From assembly GCF_003144195.1 (NCBI RefSeq), contig NW_020290095.1, forward strand, positions 1-51,354: a stretch of DNA of 51,354 bases, given 5' to 3'. The DNA comes from Ceraceosorus guamensis (Eukaryota; Basidiomycota; Exobasidiomycetes; Ceraceosorales; Ceraceosoraceae). The translations under genes and the position numbers were made by a program. This document shows positions 1 to 11,300 of this stretch, piece after piece (position 1 is the first letter of the stretch; the number at the start of each line of letters is the position of its first letter). The notes under the pieces are model-generated. The model did not search any database and was not told the DNA's origin. It worked only from the letters and a program-made list of their open reading frames with translations.

Positions 1-767
1 CCCCTCCCCCCCACCCCTCCCCCTGGCGTCCCGCGGCGCACAGGACCAGGCTCTCGTCCGAGGCCCGCACGGCAAAAAGGTTCGAGTGCGGGCGCAATCC
101 TGCCAAGTTTGCCATCGTCGCCATGGTCTTTTCTTTCTGATGAGGTGGTGATTAAGCGATTAGCAACAAGTACGTATCGACGGGGCGTGCACGAGCGAGA
201 GCTATCTATGCGCATCGCTGATCTTGGGCGCGTTCTTGTCCAGCGGAAGAGTGCGGGCGCGCGCGTGCGTGCCCGTACGTCAACACATCCACGATTGCGA
301 ATGATGTCGAATGTGGACGACCCGACGAGCACATGACAGATCGTCGACCATAGCGTAGCGAGGCTCAGTCGTTCAGTCGCTCCGCACATGACGCACACAC
401 CTTCCAAAGGTGGATCAAAATGCATTCGGACAGATGGGGACGTGGGACAATGCGATGGGACATGGACATAGTGAAGAGTACGATGGAGTGGAAATGAGAT
501 AGCGGCAATCGTGGCGGGAAAATGTCTGGATGTGAAAGCTAAGATTCGTGATGGCCGGTGACTTCAAATATTAGAGCGAAAAAGGGGCGTCTGTGTCGAT
601 GGGTGGTTTTGCGACCGCCAGACCCGACATGAGAATAGAGAATGATGAGCGTTCGTTCGTATGATGGAAGGCATGGTTCTTGCACGCCCAAGGCCGCAGC
701 TCGAGCGCCACTTGAGAGCGTTGTTGTACAAAGTTGAGCGATGCTCGGAGTAATGACAGGGACAAGA
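1..767. other. Left-end intergenic sequence with C-rich low-complexity edge
   Basis: The first 25 bases are almost pure C with a few T and A, a low-complexity edge typical of a contig end. The rest lies downstream of the minus-strand gene that ends at 768 and should hold its 3' UTR. Short open frames here lack family resemblance and overlap one another, so I see no gene. Confidence 0.6.
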
Positions 768-3700
768 CTAGGCGACAAAATCCCACTCGCTACCACTCTC
801 GTAGAACTCGCTTGCAGACGCAGGGGAGTCGTAGCCGCAGGTGGATGTGGGGTACGACGAAGGCCAGAGCGAAGTTGGCGTGGTCGGGTTGGAAGCCGTT
901 GGAGTCGTGATGGCCGTGCTGCTGCCAATGCTCCATGCATCCGAGGAGACTGTGGAGCTTGTAGAAGTGGTCGAGGAAGTACGAGGACCGGTCCACTGAG
1001 ATGCTTTGATGGTTCCATTGCGTGTTGGACCGCCACTCGTGCGACTGCCTGCTGGTGGAGGACTGGGACTGGGACTTGGACTGGTCTGAACCAGTGCAGG
1101 CGTTACAAGAGGAGGTCTCGAGTTCGAGAGCGCAGCCTTGCCGAGTGCGCTACCGGACACGGCCTTGCTTCGACCTCTTGGCGACACGTTGCCACCGTCG
1201 TCGTCGTCGTCATCACCACCTTCTTCCTCTGTCTCTGTCTCTTCGTGAGCATCTTGGATCGTCGGACGTCCACATGAGAAGTCCTTGCCGAAAGGCGCGC
1301 CGCTCGAGCTGCTGGTAAAGTTGGACTTGTGGAGGGCGAGATGACCCGGCGACTGTGTTCTCCGGGCGACGTCGGCTCCACCCGCACTCGACCTCACGCG
1401 ATCCGGACTCCGAGATATGTCCCTCGCCCCAACGGTGCGACTACTCGCCGAGCTTCCAGCGCTGTAGTCTCGAGCTGCACTGCCACGTCCGGCTGCAGAG
1501 CCATCGTAAAGGTCTTTGGGCACATTCGGTGGGCTCGGGCTTCCTGACACACTCGACGGAGCGCTTGCTGTGGGGCGTGACATGCCAGGCAAAGGTGGTG
1601 GCGGCTTGCTGAGTCCGAATCTTGCGATCAAAGGATTGACGGCACCGCTCGCTGCACCGCTCGGTCGTGGACAACAGCCTACTTCGGGTCTAGCAGCGCC
1701 GATGATGGGTGACGTTTGGCGGCCAGCCGGTGCGCCAGGCTCGCCATAGCCTCGAGAGAAGCAGCCACCGGGTCCATTTGGTTGACTCCTGGAGTTGTAG
1801 CGGAAACCTGTGCCAGTGCCGATACCAGCGAAACGGAGAGCACGCTCCCTTTCCTTTTCGCGTTCCAAGCGCAAGTGTTCGGCCGGCGAGACTGCGGCCT
1901 TATCTGTTGCACGGTCGGGCGAGTTTGGCAAACTGCTGTCGATGGTGAATCGGTTGCGGCAGAACGTGCTCGGGGACGAACTGGCGATGCTGTCTGCGCG
2001 CTTGCGGTCGTTGTTCGATGCGGCCCCGAGTGGAGGAGGGGCGAGCAGAGACGACGATGGAGAAGACAGGGGAAAGCCATCTTCTCCAGTAACGAGCGAG
2101 CCGCCGGTGCCGATGGGCTGCTGATCCTCTTCCGTTGCGCTTTCGTCTTCTGATCCAGCGACGGCGCTGGAAGAGGCAGCTTGAGCAGCAGTCCGCGTCT
2201 TGCTGGATGCCATGGCCGCCCACTTCGCTTCCAAGAGACCCATTTCGACGTGCATGTCTCGGAGCTCCTCCACATCCTCGGGGCTGAGACGATTGCTGGG
2301 AAGGCAAGCCTTTCGATCATACTCCACTGGGCTGTGCGTCCTGAAAGACTCGGGTGGGCCAGGGCTGAAGCGGACATGAGCGCGCCCGCGACTGGCGGTA
2401 GAGGTGACGCTCTCGCTCTCCGAGGATGAATCCATACCGCTTCGCATGCCACAACTACTGAGTCTGCCCATGCTTTGCGTGGATTGTGCAGATGCTCTGC
2501 GACGGAAGCATGGACGCAGAGGCACCTTGGGCTTCGTCTTGGTCGGCGAAGAGCTTCGGCGATCACGACCAGAATTGGAGCGCGGACGTTGATTGGGCGT
2601 GCCAGGAGGCGTTGTCGGTGGCGATGTATCTGCAATTGACGAAGCGGTCCTGGTGCAAGAGACGTCTGACCCAGTTGCCGTGCGGGTTGGAGATGCTGGC
2701 GCCGAAGCGTGGCGTTCCGAGTCCGCGGTTTCAGGCACGGCAGAGGCTGCTTCAAGCTTGGCAGCCAGGGATGGCATGACCGCGGCCTTGGAGAGCGGAG
2801 ATGGGGCGATCAAGCCGTGATTGTGTGGCTTGATAGTCTCAACACTGGCGTCGATGCCTGGGCTGTCCTCCTTGTTTTCCGCTTGCGTCTGGGCGGCTTC
2901 TTCGTCCACGGAAATGCACTCGCAGAGGGGACTTGGCACCGCCGGAACAGTCTCACTAGGGCTGACGCATCGTGGTGGAAGAGCAGGCGGACCGGTGAAT
3001 TCAAACTCATTCCAAGCTTGGCTGTGGGAGAAAGGCGTTGGAGTCGCGGGCGAAGCCTCTACTTCCTCCTCTGTGGATGTTGGCGGCGTCACCAAAAGTG
3101 GGGGCGTTGCAGCAGCACTGCGTGAAGGAGCGGGTCCGACTGAGCCACGCGAAGCACGGCGCTTCGCGCTAAGAACGGTAGGCGTGCTGACATCGGCTTG
3201 CACCAGATCGCGCGTTGCTACAATATCGTTGACGGTTGGATTTGAGGACGGAGGAGCAGTGCTTGTGACTTCACCAGCGGTGCCTTCATCCAACAGCTCC
3301 GCCACTCGACCTTTGCGCCGTCGAGCAGCTAGGCCAGGTGGAGCTCGCATGACATGTCGAGAGGCATGACTAAGACCGTGACCGCCGTTTCGAGGGGAGA
3401 AGTGAGGCAAGAGTGGAGCTGCGGCAGAGATGCCAGAGTGCTGCGTAGCGTGTTGGACAGCGTGCGAAGCAAGTGCGGTTCCTCCCGAGACGCGACGCCG
3501 GCCTGCAAAGGCACTTCCGTGTTCCAGCCCAAGCCCATGACGAGGCGCGGGAGTCTTCGACGTGGCCTCCTTGCCCTCCGACGTTGCTGGCTTGGGGCTG
3601 ACAGTAATGTCGGCGGAGCTAGCTGCATTCTCTTCGTCGCATTCGCTGACTGTCTCCAGCTCAGGCTCAAGAATGCTGCCGCCGTCGAGGTCCAGATCTT

Positions 3701-4241
3701 CAACATCTGCCAGATCGCCTCGACGTACGCCGGGAGCAACGAAGCTATTCCAAGATGATAGAGATGATGGACTATCCAATGGTTCGTAGTCGGACTCAGC
3801 TTGCGAATAACCGCCCATCGACGATGCTACGCTGCAGCTGGGCGAGGGTGGGAGGTGCAGAGGTGATGGATGCAAGTGGCCATCATGCGAGCGGTTGTGC
3901 TCGGGAGAGGAGCCGTACAGAGAGTGGCTCATAGGTGAAGCGGGTTGCGAAAAGCGTGTTTGAATTTCCAGAGCGGTGTTTGGCTTGCAGGCGAGATCCG
4001 CGTGCGAAATGGTTGGCTCCCGAGCCCTTCCTTTGATGGTCCCCTCACCATCTTCCTCAGTGCGGCATGGCATCCCGGCTTGCACGACACTTCTTCCCGG
4101 CTCAAAGTGAGCGCCCGGAATGCTGGTGCTACTACTATCGCCAGGCTCGTCGGCTCCTTCTGCGTCGTCAATGGACGACAGGGAGCCGACGAGAGATCCA
4201 CCAACAGGCCTCTGAGGCTGCGGTGCTGCAAGTGCACTCAT
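768..4241 (-). CDS. Large disordered protein of unknown function, 1157 aa, single exon
   Basis: One uninterrupted frame of 1157 codons opens with ATG at 4241. Its length, continuity and Ser/Pro/Ala/Thr-rich composition support a real gene, but I do not recognise the family. Most of the chain looks disordered and carries many Ser-Pro and Thr-Pro pairs that could be kinase targets. One patch at about residues 620-665 looks ordered: it has VRFSPGPPESF, then THSPVEYDRK, then a charged helix with EDVEELRDMHVEMG. Similar aromatic/basic patches followed by YDR occur in regulatory fungal proteins, but I cannot name one firmly. A Glu/Asp run lies near residues 1000-1015, and the C-terminus ends in an aromatic/acidic peptide (SEWDFVA). 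No membrane segment or catalytic motif is visible. The gene stands alone, with about 3.6 kb of non-genic DNA upstream. Confidence 0.8.
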   Translation of the reverse strand: MSALAAPQPQRPVGGSLVGSLSSIDDAEGADEPGDSSSTSIPGAHFEPGRSVVQAGMPCRTEEDGEGTIKGRAREPTISHADLACKPNTALEIQTRFSQPASPMSHSLYGSSPEHNRSHDGHLHPSPLHLPPSPSCSVASSMGGYSQAESDYEPLDSPSSLSSWNSFVAPGVRRGDLADVEDLDLDGGSILEPELETVSECDEENAASSADITVSPKPATSEGKEATSKTPAPRHGLGLEHGSAFAGRRRVSGGTALASHAVQHATQHSGISAAAPLLPHFSPRNGGHGLSHASRHVMRAPPGLAARRRKGRVAELLDEGTAGEVTSTAPPSSNPTVNDIVATRDLVQADVSTPTVLSAKRRASRGSVGPAPSRSAAATPPLLVTPPTSTEEEVEASPATPTPFSHSQAWNEFEFTGPPALPPRCVSPSETVPAVPSPLCECISVDEEAAQTQAENKEDSPGIDASVETIKPHNHGLIAPSPLSKAAVMPSLAAKLEAASAVPETADSERHASAPASPTRTATGSDVSCTRTASSIADTSPPTTPPGTPNQRPRSNSGRDRRSSSPTKTKPKVPLRPCFRRRASAQSTQSMGRLSSCGMRSGMDSSSESESVTSTASRGRAHVRFSPGPPESFRTHSPVEYDRKACLPSNRLSPEDVEELRDMHVEMGLLEAKWAAMASSKTRTAAQAASSSAVAGSEDESATEEDQQPIGTGGSLVTGEDGFPLSSPSSSLLAPPPLGAASNNDRKRADSIASSSPSTFCRNRFTIDSSLPNSPDRATDKAAVSPAEHLRLEREKERERALRFAGIGTGTGFRYNSRSQPNGPGGCFSRGYGEPGAPAGRQTSPIIGAARPEVGCCPRPSGAASGAVNPLIARFGLSKPPPPLPGMSRPTASAPSSVSGSPSPPNVPKDLYDGSAAGRGSAARDYSAGSSASSRTVGARDISRSPDRVRSSAGGADVARRTQSPGHLALHKSNFTSSSSGAPFGKDFSCGRPTIQDAHEETETEEEGGDDDDDDGGNVSPRGRSKAVSGSALGKAALSNSRPPLVTPALVQTSPSPSPSPPPAGSRTSGGPTRNGTIKASQWTGPRTSSTTSTSSTVSSDAWSIGSSTAITTPTASNPTTPTSLWPSSYPTSTCGYDSPASASEFYESGSEWDFVA

Positions 4242-7200
4242 TGTGAAACAATGCGGAGAGGGAAAGTCTATAGGCGAGAGGTCGGTGGATCAGCGTACAC
4301 TCGCTGCCGAGGTTCGCTGCAGAGCACTTGCACTTACCGATAAGAAATCAGCTCTCGGCTGAGAGGTAGGCTGTTGAGATAAGGTGCAGGTTGCTGCAGA
4401 TGTCCGTTGCGGGCAAACCGATCGATGGGATGTTGAAGTTGGTGAAGGAGAGGGGAGAATGAGAAAGCTTCGCTTTTTGAGCGTGTTAGAAGCGCATTTG
4501 GTGATCTGATGTCTCCATCGTATGTCCCCCTGTCGCAGCGAGCGGAGGAAGCTTGGTGGCGGGGAGCACAAAGGCTCCGGTCTGACTTATGCCGACGATG
4601 GCGAGCTGAAGCTGCCTAGGATGGTGGATCTGGACGAGCTAAGCGATGATTCCGCAGGCACCTAAATCAGAATGTGTAGAGATCGGTGTGCGTGGGGGAG
4701 GAGCAAGCGTGAGCAGCAGCCTTGTGGACATTCGAGTGTGACAACTTCTCAATTGGAGCCTCCAACGCGGAAGATGAAGCATGCTGTGCTGCTATACAGC
4801 CAGAAATCCAAGACTTGCCTGCATTTTGGCCGTGGACGCTCAAGACTCGATCGCGAGCACGAAAACAGTCAAAACACGGGACCACCTCGTGACTGGTCAT
4901 CCGCCTGCTTTTCGTGCTCGATCCCGTTGATTGTGCGATGCAGGCGAGGCGCGCGACGCAGCGACGGCGGCGCCTCACACGATCCCGTGCATGCATGCTG
5001 CTCACAAATGGTATGTAGACCATAGCCGCTTTTGTAATCGAGGTTTCAGAACCACGTCGGGTGCTTAAATTTGTAAACAAGCGTAGTTTCGTGGTTTGAT
5101 TCCAGACCACGCTCCCTTAATTGTCGTGCCCCAAAAGGGGGGACCACCCTCCTTGCCCTCGATTCGGTCCACTACCGTGGGCTGCCATCAAGTACCAGAC
5201 GAGACATGCAAAGCCACACACACAGGGGACGTGCGGGCAGCAGGCATCAGCCATCGCACATGCCACCGCGTAGCATTCAACAGATCACGCTCACGCTCCC
5301 TTTCGGCTCTCGACTTTGCCTCATTCCGAATCATCGACACGTCGTACATATCATCTAGACTCAAGACTTGATTGCCTAGCTGCTCGATGGGATGGGCAGA
5401 GGGTCAGGGCATAGGGGAGCGAGCGTACGCGTGCATGCGTTGCCGATCGCGGCGGACCAAACCCTACGCTACGCTTCAGCTCGATGTCTCTATTCAAATT
5501 CACCTTCGCGCTTGGTGCCGCTGCTCATGCAATATACGCGTGCGTGGGGCAGGCGAGCGGCATGTGCTTCTGAGACCTGCCAATCGCGACGATATCGTCC
5601 ATCCTTCACGTTCGACCATCCCTTTTCCAGCAGTCAGATCATGTGTGGTCCAGCTGCTCTGCCGCACATCCAGTAGTCAGTCAGTGAGCCTCAGGTCGGC
5701 AGAGTTCAGAGCGCTGTTTCGGGACAAGGTCGCATGTGCTCTCGTTGATTCACGAGGTCGTAGGATGTGACGCTTGCGGGCGCGTTCATGAGCACAGGTC
5801 AGAATTATGAATGCACTGATCAGCACTACGCGACTGTAACAGCATGCAGCAGCAGCAGACTCACGACTAGATAGCGGTGGCGCTTGTGCCGCGGCGACTT
5901 AGATCGAGTCCATTCCTTGCTGTACGTGTGTGTACGTATACGACGGTATCTACAGGTCTGATGAAAGTCGAGTAGTTTGGCTCACACGCGACGCGCCAAG
6001 AATTTCACCACCCACGTCATGATTCTGATGATTGATATGGTTTGTACAGCAGCGTCGTCCACAACGTATTTGCGATCGGGCATAGCTGGTGCTGTGCATG
6101 GGTCTCCGTGAGCTTCACACAGCGCATCATGGCTGCTGTTGAGGCAGCAAGCATATCTTGCATTCACAGTCACGAATTCATCAGATTCGTGATTCTGTTT
6201 CTTGGACCGTGATGAGCGGTAAATCATCAGATGCGTCACTCGTGACCCACGATCGAGGATGAAGGTCGTGCCGAGTATCGCTATGTGGGCCTGAGCACGC
6301 AGGTCAGCCATGAGCAAAGTTGCTTTTCAAGCTCGTTCTCGTTAAACACCTTGACGATACAAATTCTCTCACCAAGGTATAGAACGGGTCAGCAACGACG
6401 ACACAAAAGAATGCGCATCACACATTGAAAGGGAGTGCCGATTACGTCAGGTGAACTGGAGACTGCGCCTCGCCAGGCATGCGTTTGGTCACTTTTCCTC
6501 TTGCTGCGTCGCACTCGCCAGTCTGCAACACAGCTTTCATTGGCCGCACCGCCCATGCATGCACACAACCCTCCTGGCAAGCGGAGTCTGTTGTGCAAGA
6601 ATTCACGATTCAGATTAGAGTCACGAGTGGTGAGTGCGCGTCTAACTGCGTTCAAGAAAACGAGCAAGCGCGAACAGCTCATGCGCCCCTCGCCCAGAAG
6701 CTGTGAGGCTGGAATTCAGACGAGAGCGGCCAGCAGCATGTGGAGGAGGAGGCGCGCTGGCCCACATCATTCTTTCGTGATTTTCACATTTGCGGAGCAA
6801 CCGTGTGGCTGGCGCATGATGCAGCAGCTTGAGCCAAAGCTCAAAATCACACCATCGGCTCGAGAAAAGGGGTTTGGCGTCGAGTGCTGGCAGCAGCAGC
6901 AGCAGCAGCAGCAGCGGTCATATTTTTGAGCAAGTAGTGTGGGTCACTCGGGCCAGGCCCCGCACGACATTCTCAACGATCGTGTCAAATTTGAATCGTA
7001 TACCGTAGAACGCATCCTCATGACTACTGCGCCTTGAGTCGTGTCTGCATGTATGTGCGTGTGTGTGCCGCAAAAGGTGGACACCTAGGGCATTCGCGCT
7101 GGCTTGGTGCGTCGATTCGAGAGAGTTGAGCGGGCTGCTGCTGAGAAATGCCGGCCGCGCGTCGTACAATCACAATCTTGAATCGTCGCCGCGCATAGCG

Positions 7201-7836
7201 TTGCGGTTTGCTAGCGCGGAAGAAGTCCGCGGTTGCTTCTCCGACGCCTCCGTCAGCGCCTTTGATCCACGCTTCAACTCACAGCACGTACTCGTGACTG
7301 CATGGTGCGTCCATCGCACCCAGCACGTCTCCTCGCGACGGGTCATCGGGTCCACAAGTCCGCAAAGAATGTCATTCGCTCCAACGTGCGCAGCGCACGG
7401 CTTCGGATTGATATGAAGGTCATGAAAGCGTGAGGGAGTAAGTCTAGTCACGAGTCTTTGAATGAGGCCCATCAATTCAAAGTTGTTCCGCAGAACATCC
7501 TCGAGCAAGCTGATCACGTGACCTCGGCTCGTGCCTCCCTTGCCGGCCGGCCGGCAACCCTATATAGCTCATCTATGTACCGTAGGGCACTATGCGGTTT
7601 CCCCGCATTCGTCCCTTTGGGGGAGACTGACGCTCTACCACACTTTACAAGACTCGCATCTTGACATCTCAACGATTCCAAATGGCATGATGTCGGGAAG
7701 GCTGTCCACCAGAAGGACTCGATCAAAGCTGCAGTACAGGCACTGTTGTATCCGTCCAGGCACTCTGCATGCTACAACTTCTGCTCCACTTGACCTGGTT
7801 CGCCCTGTATAAAGAAGCTTTGTTGCTCTCGCGAGC
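4242..7836. other. Long intergenic region (3.6 kb) with scattered CACGA/TCGTG motifs
   Basis: This stretch separates the divergent starts at 4241 and 7837. Open frames of up to about 160 codons occur on both strands, but they overlap, shift composition and match no family I know. Copies of the short motif TCACGA/TCGTGA recur, for example at 5861-5868, 6170-6195, 6601-6628, 7290-7299 and 7446-7455. A TATATA-like stretch near 7559-7566 sits about 270 bases before the HPP gene and could belong to its promoter. A CAG microsatellite lies at 6891-6914. A non-coding RNA cannot be excluded by eye. Confidence 0.6.
6891..6914. repeat. CAG trinucleotide microsatellite, 8 units
   Basis: Eight perfect CAG units run from 6891 to 6914 in an otherwise non-genic region. 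In one plus frame it would encode glutamines, but the surrounding frame has no other sign of being a gene. Confidence 0.9.
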
Positions 7837-9562
7837 ATGTCTGAGGCATCAGCAAGCCGACCCAGAGCCATCGACGAGCAGCCGAAAGCCTCCATCCATC
7901 GCGGCAGTATGAGCCGCATCTTTATGCGCTCTCGAGCTACGCGCGTAGCTAGTCGACCGTCCACATCGCCAGCCCCACCAACCAGGCGCCACGCTGTCAC
8001 GCAAGAGGAAGGATCGCAACTCGAGGATATCTCGGCCGACAGGCAGCCTCACGATGATCGTACGTCTGGATTCTGCGAACGAAGCGACAAGGAAGAAAGC
8101 CCAGAAGGCTACAGCTCTATGCTACACTTTGTCGAAACAGGTAGAGAGAACCGCTGGCAGCGCAGAACGGTGGAAGGAGAAGGTGGAGAACGAGATGCGG
8201 ACTCCAGGCGAAGAAGCAGCTCTCGTGGATCCTTCCTGGGGCGCTCGCGCGAACCCATCATTCTCAACGCGTCGCGACCAGGGAGCAATGACGAGTACGT
8301 GGACGAAAGCGAAAGCCGGACGTGGGAGAGCACGGGGCATGGTTGGCTAGCAGGAGGCGCACCGCTGGACGGCATCGACGAAGGACGCACGGGCAGACGA
8401 TGGAGAAGCACGAGTCGTACATTGCGAGAAGGCGGCAGCAGCATAAGTCCAGACTCGCGACGTGGTCGAGGCGACTCTCGATCGCAATCTACAGGACGTT
8501 ATGGAGGCGGAAGAGCCGGTCGATCCACGAGTCGAGCACCGGCGCTCAAAAAGGTGGAAGATGATGAAGGCGAGGGCAGAGGACGCTTGTCTCCCATCGA
8601 AAATGGGACACTCAAGAAGGCGCATTTCGAATCTACGCGCAGCACCGAGCAGAGCTCCTCTCTTTCAGGCGACACCCATGCCGCTCCCGAGCCTTCCGCC
8701 GCAAAGAAGGAAGAGATTGCTGCACCGTCCCGCTACCCGAACCTTCTAAAGAGCTTCATCGGCAAGCGAGAAGCAGGACAAACACCAGTGCTGCCTCTGG
8801 TCAAGCATGTCCCTCTAACCCTAGAAGTTTGGATATGGGCATGGATCGGTGCCCTCGTGCCCATCGGCGCCATCTCAGCTCTGTTCAGCCACGCAAACTT
8901 GTTCGCTGCCGATGGACCAGCCCCTACGCCATGGGCATCGCCAGTGATTGTGGGCAGCTTTGGCGCCAGTGCTATTCTGCTCTTTGGTGCGCCTGCGAGT
9001 CCGCTAGCTCAGCCGTTCCAATTTGTGGGCGGCCAGATGGTCAGCGCCTTTGTCGGCGTTGCCGTGACGAAACTTTTCGAATTGAACAGTCACTATAAGA
9101 TTTCCGACACGGATCAAATGGGCAGCCTCGTCTGGCTCGCTGGAGGCGTGGCAGTGGCGACGGCCCTGCTTGGCATGTTCATCACCAAGTGAGTGGTTCG
9201 GCCTATCATTCGCCACAATGAGATTGGGAAAGTGCTCAACCTTCTCTGGCTTCTTCTCTGATAGCACCGTGCATCCTCCAGGCGGTGCGACAGCCCTCCT
9301 AGCCGCGACCTCGCCGCCCATTACGAAACTAGGTTGGCGGTATCTCGTAGTTGTGTTGATTTCCAGCGGCATCATGTTGTCGTGGGCTCTCTTCTGGATG
9401 AATCTGGGTCGGCAAGCATACCCAGGACAGAGCTGGATTCCACCGCCTGGTCCAGCGAGGGCGCACTCAGTGTGGGGTATTTTCGATGCTGCAAGAGCCA
9501 AAGCTAGGGAAGTAAAAGAGCACAAGCGTCAAGAGGCTGACAAGGAGCTGGCTGTGCAGTAG
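7837..9562 (+). CDS. HPP-family integral membrane protein with long disordered N-terminus
   Basis: Two exons, 7837-9188 and 9265-9562, give 549 residues. The 76-nt intron has a GTGAGT donor and a TAG acceptor, and the join restores the family motif TNTVHPPGGATALLA (His-Pro-Pro at about 454-456). The first 320 residues are Arg/Ser/Glu-rich and probably disordered and cytosolic. The HPP domain follows from about residue 325: hydrophobic helices near LEVWIWAWIGALVPIG, then APVIVGSFGASA-like sequence (here SPVIVGSFGASAILLFGAP), SPLAQP, GGQMVSAFVGV, a fourth helix, and after the HPP motif a last helix (WRYLVVVLISSGIMLSW). The C-tail is charged. Plant and cyanobacterial HPP proteins have been linked to nitrite transport; the substrate in fungi is not settled, so transport here is an inference. 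The start is the first ATG in frame. Confidence 0.92.
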
Positions 9563-9898
9563 GCCTAGTGGCGGATGAATGCAATCACGTTGTCTTGTCG
9601 TATCTCTGCCAGCTGTGCCCTTGTGTCTTCCGTCAAGCCAACAATCGCCCTTTGCATAAGCGATCGAATGCCAGCCCTCATGATCTTCATGTCTGCATAA
9701 GCTGAAATTACCAAATTTACGCTCGAGAGATAGAGTCCACCCTTTGGACTGGCGATTGTGAAAGGTTGTGCTGTGCTCGCACGACCAAGGCAGGCTTGCG
9801 GGGGTGCGGATGGACTTGCGCGTAATCGCTGTGATCGCGTTGAATGAATTTGCTTCAAGCTGGTCCTCGGAGAATGAGGAGACGAACGATGCCCCTGT
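9563..9898. other. Convergent 3' intergenic region
   Basis: This 336-base gap lies between two convergent genes and should hold both 3' UTRs. I see no gene or clear repeat in it. Confidence 0.6.
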
Positions 9899-10393
9899 TC
9901 AATGCGAATGAGATGCTTGTCTATCCCCCGCAGTAGCAGCAGCGTCCAAAGCAGCCAAGTGATCGACCAGATCGTCCATGGGTCCTCTCTCCGCTGGCAG
10001 AGGTACATTCTTGCTTCTAGCGCTATCCGGCAACAACGTCTGACCGCTTGTCCAACCAGGAGCGACCTTTCTGAGCTCTTCCCTCTTCAACTTTTCTCTC
10101 TTTTCCCTTTGCTCCAAAACGAATTGTTCGAGGGTGAATGGGTAGACAAAGTAATCTTCGAGCCTGGGAGGCAGAGGATGAAGGTCTTTTGGAGCTGGAA
10201 TGGGAGGTGGGACGCGGAGAGAGGGATCTTTGATCAGTGGGACTTGAGACGTGGCAGCGTAGAGAGAGGGAAGAGCTGATTGTGATGCTTGCGTGCTGTT
10301 GCCGTTCTGATAATTGCCGCTAAACGACGATGTCGCAGGATGGGATGAATCGGCAGGCGCGTTGGCCCAATTGCCGTAAGCTGGAGAGGCCAT
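9899..10393 (-). CDS. Small conserved fungal-type protein, 164 aa, function unknown
   Basis: A single exon of 164 codons opens with ATG at 10393 and ends in TGA at 9899. The N-terminal 60 residues are Ser/Asn/Gln-rich. The middle is Pro-rich and leads into an ordered-looking block at about residues 73-115: PPRLEDYFVYPFTLEQFV, then a basic helix of EQREKREKLKREEL, then RKVAPGW. That aromatic-then-charged-helix block looks conserved rather than random and is the reason I accept the gene. The tail has an Asp/Ala-rich helix and ends in SHSH. There is no signal peptide, membrane segment or enzyme motif. It is convergent with the HPP gene. I recall similar small proteins in other basidiomycetes but cannot attach a function. 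Confidence 0.7.
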   Translation of the reverse strand: MASPAYGNWANAPADSSHPATSSFSGNYQNGNSTQASQSALPSLYAATSQVPLIKDPSLRVPPPIPAPKDLHPLPPRLEDYFVYPFTLEQFVLEQREKREKLKREELRKVAPGWTSGQTLLPDSARSKNVPLPAERGPMDDLVDHLAALDAAATAGDRQASHSH

Positions 10394-11300
10394 GCTAGTT
10401 CGAAGGACGTCAGGGTGATGACGAATGGATGAGAGCTTCGGGTTAGCAGAGCGATGCGACTATGGGATGCGATCGACTGCTTGTACTTTGTGGAAAGCGG
10501 TGCTGAGCGTGAAGAAGACAGACGTCTGTACGGCCGAGGCTGGGCTCGCGAGTTCAGTGTGAGTTGGATGCACTCTCACGACTTCACTCGTGACAGGTGT
10601 TCGCGTCGGCCCGCGGCTCTGCAGCCCGCACATGGGTGCGATGAGCTATAAACGATCACGCGACTTCGAGAGCCTGGATCGTCTCGATGCGATCTACTTG
10701 CACATTAGAAGATGTTAGATTGTTGTTCAAGTTCCCTTGTCAGATGCAGTCAAAATCAAGCTCGAGATTGGCAAGGATGGTCTGGATGGGGCCCAAGCCC
10801 AACGAGTCAGCGTCATAGCATTATATCAAGTCAGTCTGAAGAAAAGGCCGTCGGTCGCTGGGCCCATGTCATAGTCTGCTTGGGACGCACGCAGCCTCTC
10901 TTTCCGTCATAGCGCAGTAAGAAGTCAGGCCAGAACAAGAGAGTTCATGATAGAAGCAGAAGCAATTTCAAGCACACACACGCATACACGCAGTGGACGT
11001 CTCGTGGGCTCATCGAAGCATTTTGTGTAGGGGAGGTTGTATGTTTACATCGTATTTTCCATCTTTCTCTACCTTCTGAATTTGATAGCTTAGCGCAGCA
11101 CGCGAGGGACGAAGTCGCGGGCGTGCAGGCTTAAAGCTCCTTCTAGAGAAGGTATGACATGCAGGCTTTGGGATGACTTGACGAAGCTTGCGTATTGCGA
11201 GGCCTCGAGCACCTCTTTGAACGCCTTCATGATTTCACATTGACCCTCATCCAAGGGTGATTCTTGCGAGCAGCGTGCGTGACCCTCCAATCGTGTGTGA
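10394..11300. other. Intergenic region upstream of the small conserved gene
   Basis: This holds the promoter side of the minus-strand gene starting at 10393 and the 3' flank of SMB1. A pair of motif copies (TCACGACT at 10575-10582 and ACTCGTGAC from 10586) lies about 190 bases upstream of 10393. A minus-strand open frame at 11090-11377 overlaps the last SMB1 exon in another frame; I treat it as 3' UTR. Nothing else is recognised. Confidence 0.6.

Noticed and set aside
539-1036. Open minus-strand frame overlapping the 3' end of the large disordered gene
   Set aside because: It overlaps the 1157-codon frame in another phase and has no domain or conserved-looking segment.
6435-6929. Plus-strand frame of 164 codons ending in a glutamine run
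   Set aside because: The glutamines come from the CAG microsatellite, and the rest shows no ordered or conserved-looking sequence.
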